Source: Stieleria magnilauensis (GTDB lineage Bacteria; Planctomycetota; Planctomycetia; Pirellulales; Pirellulaceae). From it: a stretch of DNA of 64,000 nt. Location of the stretch: assembly GCA_007753675.1 (NCBI GenBank), contig CP036432.1, positions 8,992,233-9,056,232 of the forward strand. The letters run 5' to 3'. Below, in pieces: positions 43,601 to 52,056 of this stretch. The position numbers were made by a program, and so were the translations under genes. The notes below the pieces were generated by a model. It did no database searches. It saw only the letters and a program-made list of their open reading frames with translations, and was not told the DNA's origin. Numbering within the stretch: position 1 is the first letter of the stretch; each line of letters opens with the position of its first letter.

Positions 43601-44789
43601 CGGGCACCGCCCCGTTGGCGACGAAGAACAACGTATCACCGACCACTTCAAACTCAAACGGCGTGGATGAACCGAGTCCACGCGTCGTGTCGGCGACTAA
43701 CGCGATCGTGGCACCGTCGGATTTGTACACATGACGTCCGCCGGTTCCATCGGTGGCCGCGAAAAACAGCTCTGACCCGAACGAGGTCAGCTCTTCGGGG
43801 TACGACGAACCGTTCGGGTTCAAATCAAACACCCGCACCGTTCCGGCCTCGGTTCCATCGCTTCGGTAAAGCTCTACCCCATCGGTAAAGTCTTCGGCGG
43901 CAAAGAACAACAGCCCGTTGTGGCTGGTCAAGTACGTGGGATTGGAGCTGACCGTAGGATCATCGTCGGCGGTGCCGGGATCCGTGCCTGGATCAATCCC
44001 CAGATCCTTCACCATCACCGTCCCATCGGCGGTCCCGTCACTCGTCCAAAGTTCACGGTTGTAGTAACCGTTGTCGTAACTGGTGAAGAACAGCGTGCCA
44101 TTGACGTCGGTCAACTCCTGCGGACGATCGATCACCTGTTGGTCGGGATTGATGTCTTTGACCAACGCGGTGCCTCCCGACGTGCCGTCGTATGCCCAAA
44201 GCTCATATCCGGTCGCCGGTTGGCCCCCGAACGCCGGTTGGTATGCCGTGAAAAACAGCTTTGATCCCGACGCGGTCAGGTCGGTCAAGTAATACACGCC
44301 CACCGCATCGGCATCAAAGACCTTGACCGTCCCCGCTTCGGTTCCGTCGCTTTTCCACAAATCGGTTTCGCCGCCCTCATCCAATGCGGTGAAAAACAAT
44401 TCGTTTCCGAGCACGGTCAATTCCGCCGGCGATGACGTGTCCGGCCCCGGCAACAGGTCTTTCACCATCGCTGTGCCGTCGACCGTCCCGTCGGTTTTCC
44501 AAAGCTCAGTTCCGTGCACGCCGTCATCGGCGACGAAAAACGATTCATCGCCGAACGAAACCATCTCGTCGATTCCCGACGACACGCCGAGCATGTTGAT
44601 GTCTTGGAACAGGTCAATCGCGAACGTCAACAGACGACGGCTTTCCAGCGATTCGATCGCCGCCCCCAATCGCCGACGACGCGATCGACGAACACGCGAT
44701 CGTTGCCGTTTTGCATCGCTTGGTCCAGACAATCGTGTCCGCGACGGGAACCGCGAAACTGCCGATTGTCGCGATCGCAATCCATCCAT
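40653..44789 (-). CDS. Giant ELWxxDGT-repeat extracellular protein with LEPR-XLL-like motif and dockerin-like C-terminus
   Basis: 1378 residues. A very basic N-terminus (RRSRRRRLGAAIESLESRRLL, residues ~35-54) matches the planctomycete LEPR-XLL (here LESRRLL) motif of large surface or secreted proteins. The body is about 15-20 beta-propeller-like repeats ending ELWxxDGT (TELWKTDGT, DLWKSDGT, RELWTSDGT, GLELWWSDGT), alternating with F-F-x-A strands. One repeat near residue 394 is split by a ~225-residue unrelated domain. The end carries two dockerin-type Ca-binding repeats: DTDGDRDVDGQDYGRFG and DYDGDGDVDGQDYGRFG. It is probably secreted and docked or assembled by protein-protein contacts. Possible roles are adhesion or a matrix; no catalytic site seen. 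Confidence 0.9.
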   Translation of the reverse strand: MDGLRSRQSAVSRFPSRTRLSGPSDAKRQRSRVRRSRRRRLGAAIESLESRRLLTFAIDLFQDINMLGVSSGIDEMVSFGDESFFVADDGVHGTELWKTDGTVDGTAMVKDLLPGPDTSSPAELTVLGNELFFTALDEGGETDLWKSDGTEAGTVKVFDADAVGVYYLTDLTASGSKLFFTAYQPAFGGQPATGYELWAYDGTSGGTALVKDINPDQQVIDRPQELTDVNGTLFFTSYDNGYYNRELWTSDGTADGTVMVKDLGIDPGTDPGTADDDPTVSSNPTYLTSHNGLLFFAAEDFTDGVELYRSDGTEAGTVRVFDLNPNGSSYPEELTSFGSELFFAATDGTGGRHVYKSDGATIALVADTTRGLGSSTPFEFEVVGDTLFFVANGAVPATTISVSSPTMTADNSRVVNGNYAGIVAETTTAYGGTLSGFNASIQFNSTAQGGSNDNLGWVSSSARIGDPGVGLQSIEVGDLYVEDIDNNGELAVNAWEWTIADSAGLTNLRFSGFASGNGLTEATSGSEEGLLFELFLNGSTTPANSTTVSGPELDNWYLGRDANNVNLTDPGGATVTTATVRLSFGNSTFPGFPNESTEAFVVGATLSADLSAGTAQLVDAGRELHKTDGTTGGTEIVKDIVPMGSSNPFQLTQVGGKLFFAADDVLVDGLELWWSDGTEEGTVQVIDSLPGNDLYGAPLDGAPRLFGELNGNLLFTTTDLARDRELWITDGNPLNTETLVNLNPSTADADVRDLVPFGTDIYFVADDGLNGEAIWKADTVAGTVELFEDISPSSTDRISTLTVYSALTEQVVFYNNSLGTEGGVYLTDPNGPTRQLSDRRPVPLDEDGTVFVISNGLIYFVADDGVSGNELWKSDGSGPAERVWDLIPGSVGSNPMELTALDSFLYFSADTSAETVTDGVDRKDIGRELFRTDGTSVSLVQDINAVVDPNDLNRTFDSSPEELTVVGTELFFTADNGINGRELWRRDSLGNTAIVADIRSGGNSSDPVGLTEVNGMLYFSANNGSDGFEPYRSDGTGGGTSQIANINSGGGSSDASGFFSALGEVYFAADDGTVGEELWKTSGVAGNATLVSDIQPGGGSEPVPLYDTGKRLLFSAAGTTNNDRELWATDGSDALTLLVEDLYPPEFFGSHPDEIVQIGGKLYFVAENGPFGREMFVLEEVSPSVIDLLVGGDSGAPVEESQRSTVDQVTVVFDGNVDVPASAVQLINRDTQTQLTSLIVDRRFESGQTFVEITFGSGPSVVDRDPGGTTGLRNSLADGNYQLTLLAAQITSPISGAVMAGNYDHGAVAADRFFRHYGDTDGDRDVDGQDYGRFGLSFLQTMGVSAFDESLDYDGDGDVDGQDYGRFGQQFLKTLSFQ
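42933..43610 (-). other. Domain inserted within an ELWxxDGT repeat
   Basis: Residues ~394-619 of the giant protein interrupt one repeat: FFVANGAV on one side and DAGRELHKTDGT on the other together would form a normal unit. The insert has no ELW motif. It contains GNYAGIVAETTTAYGGTLSG, WEWTIADSAGLTNLRFSGF and LDNWYLGR, a beta-rich composition like planctomycete PEP-type surface domains. No family recognised. Confidence 0.6.
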
Positions 44790-45009
44790 AGGGGCTTCTC
44801 AACAGAGGTGTAGCGTGACGAGGATGAAGCAAACCGCAGCCATCAACACCGACGTGCTGCGGCGCTGACGCTGAGCCGAAAACGGCCCCAGAGAAGGCGA
44901 CGTTGGTAGCGGCCGATGCGGCCTCCAAGGCGACTTGATCTGACTTCACCGAAGGACAAGGGTGGCAGTATAAACCAACCAAACGTTCCAAGCCGCAAAA
45001 TCAGACAAT
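44790..45009. other. Intergenic upstream of the giant gene
   Basis: About 220 bp holding the likely promoter of the giant gene and the 3' end region of the TIGR03032 gene. No clear -35/-10 boxes or palindromes were seen. Confidence 0.35.
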
Positions 45010-46203
45010 TCAGTAGGGCCGTTTTCTTTGAACGCAATCGCCACCGGCACCGCCCAGGATCGCATCGACCTGCTCGCCACGCGGGACCACCCAGACGGGC
45101 AACTGCTGATCCTCTCGCGGATAGGGTCCGCACACGACCGTTCGCTTGCTGCCATGCATCACCTGAACATCAAACAGCTCCTCCACGCCACTTTCAAACT
45201 CCAGAAACGCAAGACTCTGCCCTGACATCCAATCGATCACAACAATGCCACAACGCATCGCATCGCGATCCTGACAAATCGGCACGCCTCCGAAAACCGA
45301 TGTCTCCCTCGCCCGACTCATCCCCACAAAGGCGTACCGGCCATGGAACGCCAACCCGCGCCCGTAGCCCGGATAGGACGCCACCTCCTCGGCTTGGCCA
45401 CTGTGTGGATCGATCGTGACCAGTCTTCCGCGACCACTGTCAAGCATGAACACCTTTCCGCCATGCAACCGCGGAGAATGGGGCATGCAGAAACCGCCCG
45501 CGACCACCTGCCCACTGGACACGTCGATCAGCACCCCGCCGTCGGACTTGTTTTCACGCCAGCCACGCGCCACATCACTCGTCCCCAACGCGCTGACATA
45601 CTTGGGCCGCCCCTCTTCCATCGCCAATCCGTTGAGATGACAACGATCCTGTGGCGCCAGCTCAGTGATGAACGGGGGTTGCCAGCGTGGAACGAAATTA
45701 AAATCCTCGTGCAACGTCGAGAGACACGAAAACAGAGTGTTCACGATCCACAATTGGCCATCGGCTCCCCACTGCATTTCATGCACATGGATGTTGCCCG
45801 TTACAAACGATTCTCGGGCAAGGTAGGCGCGGTCATAGGTCCCCGCCGGATCGACTTGGCTCGCCAACGATCCTCCATCGCGAAGAAACCAAATCACGTT
45901 CGGCCCCCCGACCGCAATCGATGACGTCTTCACCCCGTTCGCATCCGACGCCTGCCTCGGCGGTGCAATCCCCATCGCCTGTTGAAAATTCGAAAACCCC
46001 AAATGAAGCTGGCCGTCACAGGCTCCGACGCTGACGACTTTGCCTGCCGCATAGGTCGAAATGAGTAACGAACAACCGAGGTGCTCGAGCAACGGAACGA
46101 ATTTCGAACTGTGCCGGTAGTTGATCTCGCGCATCGCCACCGGTCGCTCGCCGCCGGCGACGGCTGGGTCGATCGAATGCCCCGGTTCCTGTTGGTTTTC
46201 CAT
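45010..46203 (-). CDS. TIGR03032-family protein (propeller-like)
   Basis: 397 residues. It begins after a polar ~25-residue leader with YRHSSKFVPLLEHLGCSLLISTYAAGK. Further family-like motifs are HVHEMQWGADGQLWIVNTLFSCLSTL, CHLNGLAMEEGRPKYVSALG and CMPHSPRLHGGKVFMLDSGRG, with YPGYGRGLAFHGRYAFVGMS near residue 275. This order of conserved motifs is characteristic of TIGR03032 proteins, which look like beta-propellers of unknown activity. No signal peptide. It lies between the giant repeat gene and CRTAC1 in the same direction, with 160-220-bp gaps. Confidence 0.88.
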   Translation of the reverse strand: MENQQEPGHSIDPAVAGGERPVAMREINYRHSSKFVPLLEHLGCSLLISTYAAGKVVSVGACDGQLHLGFSNFQQAMGIAPPRQASDANGVKTSSIAVGGPNVIWFLRDGGSLASQVDPAGTYDRAYLARESFVTGNIHVHEMQWGADGQLWIVNTLFSCLSTLHEDFNFVPRWQPPFITELAPQDRCHLNGLAMEEGRPKYVSALGTSDVARGWRENKSDGGVLIDVSSGQVVAGGFCMPHSPRLHGGKVFMLDSGRGRLVTIDPHSGQAEEVASYPGYGRGLAFHGRYAFVGMSRARETSVFGGVPICQDRDAMRCGIVVIDWMSGQSLAFLEFESGVEELFDVQVMHGSKRTVVCGPYPREDQQLPVWVVPRGEQVDAILGGAGGDCVQRKRPY

Positions 46204-46362
46204 CGACTTGATTGGGGTTAAACGCGAACGTGTGCCGACCCGGCGAAGCCTCCGGTCCCGCAGGGGAGTGATTTCCTACCGCTGGAAAACCTCACGAGTT
46301 CCACCGCGGCGGGAAACGCAGAATACGCGTCCCTCGCCCAGGTCACAACCATCGACCGCAGC
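46204..46362. other. Short intergenic gap
   Basis: About 160 bp between the CRTAC1 stop and the TIGR03032 start. Nothing recognised; any TIGR03032 promoter would be here. Confidence 0.3.
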
Positions 46363-48252
46363 CTACGGGATCACCTCTGACACCGGCCGCTCGATCACGT
46401 GGCTTCGATCGACCGCCAACGGCTGCAGTTCCTGGCGCAGTCCGTCGGCCCACTGGACGACGATGCGATCGACTCGATCGGCCATGCCTAGGCCGAACGT
46501 GAGCGGCAACTCGACTTGCGACAGATAGCTTCGTGTCGGCATCACTTGTTGACGGATGATCTGATCGCCCACCGTCAATTCGACCCACGAACCGATCGCG
46601 TCGCGATTGCAATACCGTCCGTCGCCTTTCAATCGCAAACGCAACCAATGATGGCCGAGCTGTTGATCGTTTCGCAACAAACGCGGACCGCGCCCGGTCG
46701 CGGTGATCAACAGATCCAAGTCGCCGTCTTGATCAAAGTCGGCATAGGCGGCACCACGACCAGGCATCGGCCGCAACAAATCTTCGCCAACCTGAGCCTC
46801 GTTCATCGCCAAAAACTCCGTCCCGTGCTCCGGGCCGGCGTTCCAGAACAATTGGGGCGGCTGTTCGTAATGCTGGCTCGGCTGCACACGGTTGATGTCC
46901 TCTTCCAAGTGCCCGTTGGCACAGAACAGGTCCGATCGACCGTCCAGATCACAATCCAGATACACCAAACCGAACGTCAACAACAAACGCGTGCTCGGGC
47001 CCAACCCGGTCGAGACGGCTTCGTCGTAAAACTGCATCCGTCCCAACTTGGTCACGTACAGCGCCGTCATCTCGTTGGAAAAGTTGCCGATGGCCACGGC
47101 GAGTGCCTTGCGTCCGCGAAACGAAGCGACATCGATTCCCATCGCGCCGCGGGCGTTACCACTGGAATCAAACGCGATTCCGGTCAGCGCTCCGACTTCG
47201 CTGAAATGACCTTCGCCGTCGTTGCTGAGCAACAGGTTCTGCACGGTATCGTTGGCGACGATCACGTCCAAGGTTCCGTTGGTGTCAAAGTCACAAAACG
47301 CCAACCCCAGCGACTTGGACAACGGCACTCCGGTCGACTGATTCTGAATCTGAACCCCGGCCTGCTCGGACACATCGGTGAACGTGCCGTCACCGTCATT
47401 GCGATACAGATAGGGATACGTGCCTTCAAAGTTTTGCGGACGCCCGTACGCCCGTCCGCCACCGACGAGTTGAAAATTCTGGGACTGATCGTACTCCCGG
47501 CTCCAACCAACGTAGTTACAGACGAACAGATCCAGATCGCCATCGTTGTCGTAATCGAACCACCCGGCACTGGTGCTCCACCGTTCCGCCTCGCCGCCCA
47601 CACCGGCCGTTTCGGTGACGTCTTCGAATCGGCCGTCGCCGAGGTTTCGAAACAGATGGTTTTGACCGATGCCGGTGATCAACACATCGACATGATCATC
47701 GTTGTCATAATCGCCGACCGCGACACCCATCGCATAGTCGGACAAATTCAAACCGGACGCTTCGCTGACATCGACGAACCGGTCGCCGTTGTTGCGATAC
47801 AACACCGAGGTTTGGGTGCGACCGCTGGGCGGATCCCAGGGCCAGTCCTTGCTATTGACGAACAAGATGTCTTGATCGCCGTCGTTGTCGTAATCAAAGA
47901 TCGCCATGCCGCCGCCCATCGTCTCGGGCAACAACTTGTCACCGACGGCTCCGTTGTTGTGCACAAAATCAATTCCTGCCTCCGCCGTGATGTCAGTGAA
48001 CTTCAACGTCGGCACTTGCACGTCGGGCAACTCACGAATGCTGACTTTGGCCAATTCGGATTCGCGTACCGGTGGTGCGGCCTCGGGACGTGACAAGTAA
48101 AACGCAAGAGTCCCCCCGACCACGAGCAGCGCCACCAAAGCCAACAAGGACCTTCGCAGCGCTCGGCCGATCTCGGCATCGTCGCGGAGCACCTCCTCTT
48201 CCTCACGCTCCACTTCTTTCGGTTCGACCTCAGGCGCCTGTTGATTGGACAT
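46363..48252 (-). CDS. CRTAC1-family FG-GAP repeat protein with ASPIC/UnbV C-terminus
   Basis: 629 residues. The ATG is set by a strong AAGGAGG six bases upstream; an alternative in-frame start 45 bp earlier would add a KRKRLPVKKKRRRP tail. A glutamate-rich cytoplasmic segment precedes one TM helix (LLALVALLVVGGTLAFYL, ~35-52). The exterior part is an FG-GAP/VCBS propeller: repeated DYDNDGDQDILFVNS, DYDNDDHVDVLITG, DYDNDGDLDLFVCN and FDQDGDLDLLIT with calcium-binding DxDxDG loops. It ends in an ASPIC/UnbV domain (GSWVELTVGDQ, RIVVQWADG). It overlaps the cytochrome gene by 23 bp, so the pair is co-translated. Likely an anchored, outward-facing partner of the cytochrome. Confidence 0.92.
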   Translation of the reverse strand: MSNQQAPEVEPKEVEREEEEVLRDDAEIGRALRRSLLALVALLVVGGTLAFYLSRPEAAPPVRESELAKVSIRELPDVQVPTLKFTDITAEAGIDFVHNNGAVGDKLLPETMGGGMAIFDYDNDGDQDILFVNSKDWPWDPPSGRTQTSVLYRNNGDRFVDVSEASGLNLSDYAMGVAVGDYDNDDHVDVLITGIGQNHLFRNLGDGRFEDVTETAGVGGEAERWSTSAGWFDYDNDGDLDLFVCNYVGWSREYDQSQNFQLVGGGRAYGRPQNFEGTYPYLYRNDGDGTFTDVSEQAGVQIQNQSTGVPLSKSLGLAFCDFDTNGTLDVIVANDTVQNLLLSNDGEGHFSEVGALTGIAFDSSGNARGAMGIDVASFRGRKALAVAIGNFSNEMTALYVTKLGRMQFYDEAVSTGLGPSTRLLLTFGLVYLDCDLDGRSDLFCANGHLEEDINRVQPSQHYEQPPQLFWNAGPEHGTEFLAMNEAQVGEDLLRPMPGRGAAYADFDQDGDLDLLITATGRGPRLLRNDQQLGHHWLRLRLKGDGRYCNRDAIGSWVELTVGDQIIRQQVMPTRSYLSQVELPLTFGLGMADRVDRIVVQWADGLRQELQPLAVDRSHVIERPVSEVIP

Positions 48253-51130
48253 CGGTCGCCTCCTTTTCTTCTTGACGGGTAATCGCTTTCGTTTCATCGG
48301 ATTCGGGTTGGTTGAGACTGCGATCGAGTGGGTAGATCACGACCGCTTCGGCAGCGTGATTCGCCGCGGGATACTTTTCACGGGCCAACCGAATGGCACG
48401 GCCCGTCGCGTTGTCATCCGGTTTGTACCGCAGATGCAACTTGCGATGCAGGGTTGCGTTCTCCGTGTCACCGAACGTCTCGTGCAACAACTGTAGGTTG
48501 TGGTGCGCGGTGACGTTTTCGGGGTCGATTTGCAGGGTTTTCTTGTAGCGTTGCACGGCCTCATCGAAATAACGCCGACTCTCGTCTTCGCGACCCTGAC
48601 GCTCACGCACCACCCCCAAGTCGAACAGCGTCCGACCGAGCGCGTTGATGACTTCAATGTCCAAGCTGAAATCAAATCCGCGACGTCGCATGTCCTCGGT
48701 GTTGTCCTCTAACACGCTCCGCAGATTCTGTTCGGCTTCGACGAGTCGGCCCTGCTGCGAATTGACCACACCGGACAACCACGCCCACGTCCAACGCGGG
48801 AATCCCTCGGTGTCACGATAACGGTCGGCCCGGTTGAGGGCTTCGACGGCTTCATCCAAACGCCCTTCCAGATTCAGCACGCGGGCCAGGTTCATTGGAC
48901 CGTCATAACGGTCCAGCTTTTCCACTTCGGTGAACGCCTCTTCGGCCTGACGCAGTTCCGCTTTGCCTTTTAACAACAAACCGATCCCATAGTCGTTCCA
49001 ACGTTGCCAGACAGGAATCTCTCGCGGTGCATTTTCCACGTCCTGATCAACGCCTTCGACGGGGAAGACAATCGAGTCCACCGCCATCGTGGTGATCGGC
49101 AACTCGTTGGTGTAATCCTGACCCGGTTGGTGCCCCCGAATGATCCGTCCAAACTGCTCATTCTTCTTCGCCACAAAATCCATGTACCGCTGATCAAACT
49201 TGCGGTACTGCAGTTTCAACTCGACGCGGATCGGCGCGGTGACATCTTTCGGAATCGTCAGCCCATAGTGCACCGTCTGGCCCGCGCCCGGCGGGATCTG
49301 GTGGTTGTACAAGGGCGTAAAAATGTTCTGCGGATTTCGCCGATCGATTCGGTTGCCGTCCTTGTCCAACATGAACACGTTGACAAAGTGCGACCAGGGA
49401 TCCACTTCGTTGTGATTCTGTGGGTTGATCGCTCCGCTACGTCCGATCACTCGATCGCCGCTGGTCACCGTCACGTCCAACCAGATCTCGTTGGAATCGA
49501 CCGTGCCCTGCGAGAAGAGATGCCCGAGCTTTAACGTTCGGATCACCGTTTCCAGCAAATAGGTTTCGCCCGGTTTCAACGCCGGAACCTCGGGACGCAG
49601 CGGGGCGATTAGCTTTCCATCGATTTGGCCTCCTTCGCGGATCCCGAAAATGTCGACCCGCATCACGTCCTGCAAATACTCCTGGTGCGCGGTGATGATC
49701 TCGTCGCGGTCACGCAACCAAGCGATCCCGGTGTTGGCCGACGGGAACAGGTGATCATGGACACTCAGCTCCGTCGCGTCATCAAACAGCTTCGCGCCAA
49801 AGTCATCCGAGGCGACCAGCGGCATGTGACATTTGCTGCAGTTGTCCACGGCCTTGGGCGGGTAATAGAAGCTTCGAGCCCCGTGTCCGGAGACGCCACT
49901 AAACAAATAGGGATCGTAGTGGTTTTGGCCACGCAAAAATTCCTTGTAGTGATTGAGCGCTTCGGGCAAGTGCACCTTGTGGCACGTCGAACAAAACTCA
50001 GCCGTCTTGTGGAATGGTTTTAGAAACGTCTTCTTGTGAAACGAGGGTTTGGCTTTGACCAGCTGTTTGTTGATCCACTGCAATGCCGCATTGTCGCTAT
50101 TGGCAAAGGGGTAATGCAGCGGTTCTTCGATCGTGTAGTCCGCATTGCCACGCACGCTGTTGACGTTCGTGATCGCGTGACAGGCCGTGCAGGTGATCCC
50201 GGCACTGGCGGTCTTGTGTTCCAACATGTCGAAATTCGGGTCGTCAAACGCGCCCGAGAAAAACGGCACCGGGTCGTGACAGCCGGCGCACCATCGGGAC
50301 GCCTGGACCGATCCGTCTCGCGCCAGCGAAACCTCCCGCGTCTCACTCACACTGGCGAAATACGGTGCGTTATTGAAGGAACTGAAACGGTGAACGCTGT
50401 CGCTCCAGTCCTTGTGAATGTCGGCATGGCACTTCAAACAATACTGATCGTTCATCAACGCGTCGGCGGGGATGAAGTTGCCGCTGGCCGTCCGAGCCAA
50501 CGAAGGTTCAAAGTACTGTGTTCCCGATTCGGGACCGACGGCATTCCACTGTCGCGGGTCTTGCATTTGCAACACCACCATCGCCGCGATCGCGACACCG
50601 GCGACGCCGGCAAACGTCATTCCGATCCGCCATTTGATCCGTGGTCCGGCCAGCCGATGCAACCAGTACAGCCAAACGACTGCCAACGGGCATGCCACGT
50701 GCAACCAATACACGGTGCTGCGGGCGACGGGTTGCTTGAGATCAAACCCGCCGATCCGCACCAGCAATAGCCCGGTTGCAAGAATCAACAAGCTGACGGC
50801 AAACAAGGCATAGCCGATCCGCACGGCCCGTCGATTGCGGCGATCCTTGGTGTTCCAAAGGTGGACGAACCCAAAAATCACCAGCGGCAAGATCAAGATC
50901 AGCCCCAGCACCAGATGGGCCAGGAACATGTATTGGTAATAGAAATCCTGGTAAGTTTCTTCGCGCAACCACTCCAAAAACGTGACGATGGCTAGATAGC
51001 CGGAGTTGGCGAAGAGCAGGGCAACAAGAACAAAAATAAAGTACAGCAACTTCCGAAGACGTGGCCCAACGGCGCGCACGTACTTCTTACGCGGCACCGC
51101 GGTGGCGGCGCCCGAAGCAACGGATGACAT
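48230..51130 (-). CDS. Membrane-anchored five-haem cytochrome c with C-terminal TPR region
   Basis: 966 residues. The first ~190 have five TM helices (31-52, 66-90, 106-125, 139-157, 169-187). Five CxxCH haem sites follow: CLKCH 231, CAGCH 281, CTACH 314, CSTCH 380 and CSKCH 431, with extra His residues as candidate distal ligands. About 250 residues of beta-rich, cytochrome c554-like sequence come next. The end has TPR helices (GPMNLARVLNLEGRLDEAVEALNRADRY, ALGRTLFDLGVVRERQGRE, YKKTLQIDPENVTAHHNLQLL). It would transfer electrons outside the inner membrane or in the periplasm. The downstream CRTAC1 gene overlaps it by 23 bp, so both are made together. Confidence 0.92.
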   Translation of the reverse strand: MSSVASGAATAVPRKKYVRAVGPRLRKLLYFIFVLVALLFANSGYLAIVTFLEWLREETYQDFYYQYMFLAHLVLGLILILPLVIFGFVHLWNTKDRRNRRAVRIGYALFAVSLLILATGLLLVRIGGFDLKQPVARSTVYWLHVACPLAVVWLYWLHRLAGPRIKWRIGMTFAGVAGVAIAAMVVLQMQDPRQWNAVGPESGTQYFEPSLARTASGNFIPADALMNDQYCLKCHADIHKDWSDSVHRFSSFNNAPYFASVSETREVSLARDGSVQASRWCAGCHDPVPFFSGAFDDPNFDMLEHKTASAGITCTACHAITNVNSVRGNADYTIEEPLHYPFANSDNAALQWINKQLVKAKPSFHKKTFLKPFHKTAEFCSTCHKVHLPEALNHYKEFLRGQNHYDPYLFSGVSGHGARSFYYPPKAVDNCSKCHMPLVASDDFGAKLFDDATELSVHDHLFPSANTGIAWLRDRDEIITAHQEYLQDVMRVDIFGIREGGQIDGKLIAPLRPEVPALKPGETYLLETVIRTLKLGHLFSQGTVDSNEIWLDVTVTSGDRVIGRSGAINPQNHNEVDPWSHFVNVFMLDKDGNRIDRRNPQNIFTPLYNHQIPPGAGQTVHYGLTIPKDVTAPIRVELKLQYRKFDQRYMDFVAKKNEQFGRIIRGHQPGQDYTNELPITTMAVDSIVFPVEGVDQDVENAPREIPVWQRWNDYGIGLLLKGKAELRQAEEAFTEVEKLDRYDGPMNLARVLNLEGRLDEAVEALNRADRYRDTEGFPRWTWAWLSGVVNSQQGRLVEAEQNLRSVLEDNTEDMRRRGFDFSLDIEVINALGRTLFDLGVVRERQGREDESRRYFDEAVQRYKKTLQIDPENVTAHHNLQLLHETFGDTENATLHRKLHLRYKPDDNATGRAIRLAREKYPAANHAAEAVVIYPLDRSLNQPESDETKAITRQEEKEATDVQSTGA
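48259..48265 (-). promoter_or_regulatory. Strong ribosome-binding site for CRTAC1 gene
   Basis: AAGGAGG (minus strand) lies six bases before the ATG, within the 3' end of the cytochrome gene. It decides the CRTAC1 start against the longer in-frame alternative. Few genes in the window have such a perfect Shine-Dalgarno. Confidence 0.8.
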
Positions 51131-51379
51131 CGAAGATTTCCTAGCGAAATGAATGGACTATTATGGGGCGTCGATCCCCGTCGCACGGGAATCATCGCTA
51201 CCTGACCGAAACCCATCGCAGGGTTCGGTCGAACGTCACACCATCAATCGTCGCGTTTCCGCGCGTGCAGTCTGCGCGGAAGAACGTGCGTGACCGGCGA
51301 GAAGCCTCTCCCACAATCAGCACGATCGACCGACGGCACCACGAGCTGCCGACGGTCCAACGTTACGACGACGAACAAG
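51131..51379. other. Intergenic upstream of cytochrome gene
   Basis: About 250 bp between two minus-strand genes; the cytochrome promoter should be here. An AATGGACTATTATGG stretch near 51150 is AT-rich compared with its surroundings. No repeat or gene recognised. Confidence 0.35.
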
Positions 51380-51790
51380 CTAGGCTTGGGGAGGTCGCTC
51401 GATCGGGTGCGCGTGACCGCTAGGAAGAATCAAAGAATCGTCGCGACCAAACCGCACCGGAAACAACTCCGGCTGGGGGCAATGGTCCGACAGGCAGACG
51501 GCGTCGTGATGGTCACGCTGAACCTGAGGCGCCGGCGGTAACGGGGACGAACTCGGCCCAGAAGGTGACTGCCGACACAACGGACCGTCACACGGTTGCG
51601 GAGCAGGAGAGGGTTCGTCGATCGAGTCGCTACTCTGCTGTGACATCGCGTGCTGTGACATCGCGTGCTGTGACATTGAGACGTCATCGGGATGCGCCAA
51701 CCAATCACCGCAACTTGCATCGGCCCGCCGCGACGTCAAAGCGCCCGCCGTGAAGATGACAAGAGTGAGAAGGAGAAGGTGACGCAACAT
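51380..51790 (-). CDS. Small secreted hypothetical protein with AMSQH repeats
   Basis: 136 residues. A signal peptide (MLRHLLLLTLVIFTAGALTS, cleavage near RADAS) is followed by a short region with three AMSQH-type pentapeptides encoded by a 15-bp tandem repeat (TGCTGTGACATCGCG on the plus strand, 51636-51680). The rest is Pro/Ser/His-rich with three cysteine-containing spots (QPCDGPLCRQ, AVCLSDHCPQ). No domain is recognised. It lies upstream of the cytochrome gene in the same direction, but a 250-bp gap separates them. It may be expressed independently. Metal binding via Cys/His/Met is conceivable but not shown. Confidence 0.55.
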   Translation of the reverse strand: MLRHLLLLTLVIFTAGALTSRRADASCGDWLAHPDDVSMSQHAMSQHAMSQQSSDSIDEPSPAPQPCDGPLCRQSPSGPSSSPLPPAPQVQRDHHDAVCLSDHCPQPELFPVRFGRDDSLILPSGHAHPIERPPQA

Positions 51791-52056
51791 CAGGCCCGGC
51801 TCGGTGTAGACGAATCAACGCGATAGGCTATCGCGTGGTCTTCCCGATGTCAACGAAATCTTCGCCGGAACAGCAATCCACGAGGGTACCTGGGCGCCGG
51901 CATGCCCCCGAACGGCGACCCCAAGCTTTGATGTGGCACGCCGCTGGCGTGCGGGCCGCAGGAGCGGTTGCCGCTCGCGAGTCGTTCCCACAACGCGGTA
52001 CGGCGAGTGATTCGTCAGTGATACGATCGACGTCCCGAACGCATTACAGCGACCAC
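51791..52056. other. Intergenic with one short hairpin
   Basis: About 265 bp. GCACGCC-GCT-GGCGTGC at 51936-51952 is a perfect 7-bp stem with a 3-base loop, the same geometry as the GCATGC hairpins at 25218-25351. No T-tract follows. No gene is supported. Confidence 0.5.
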
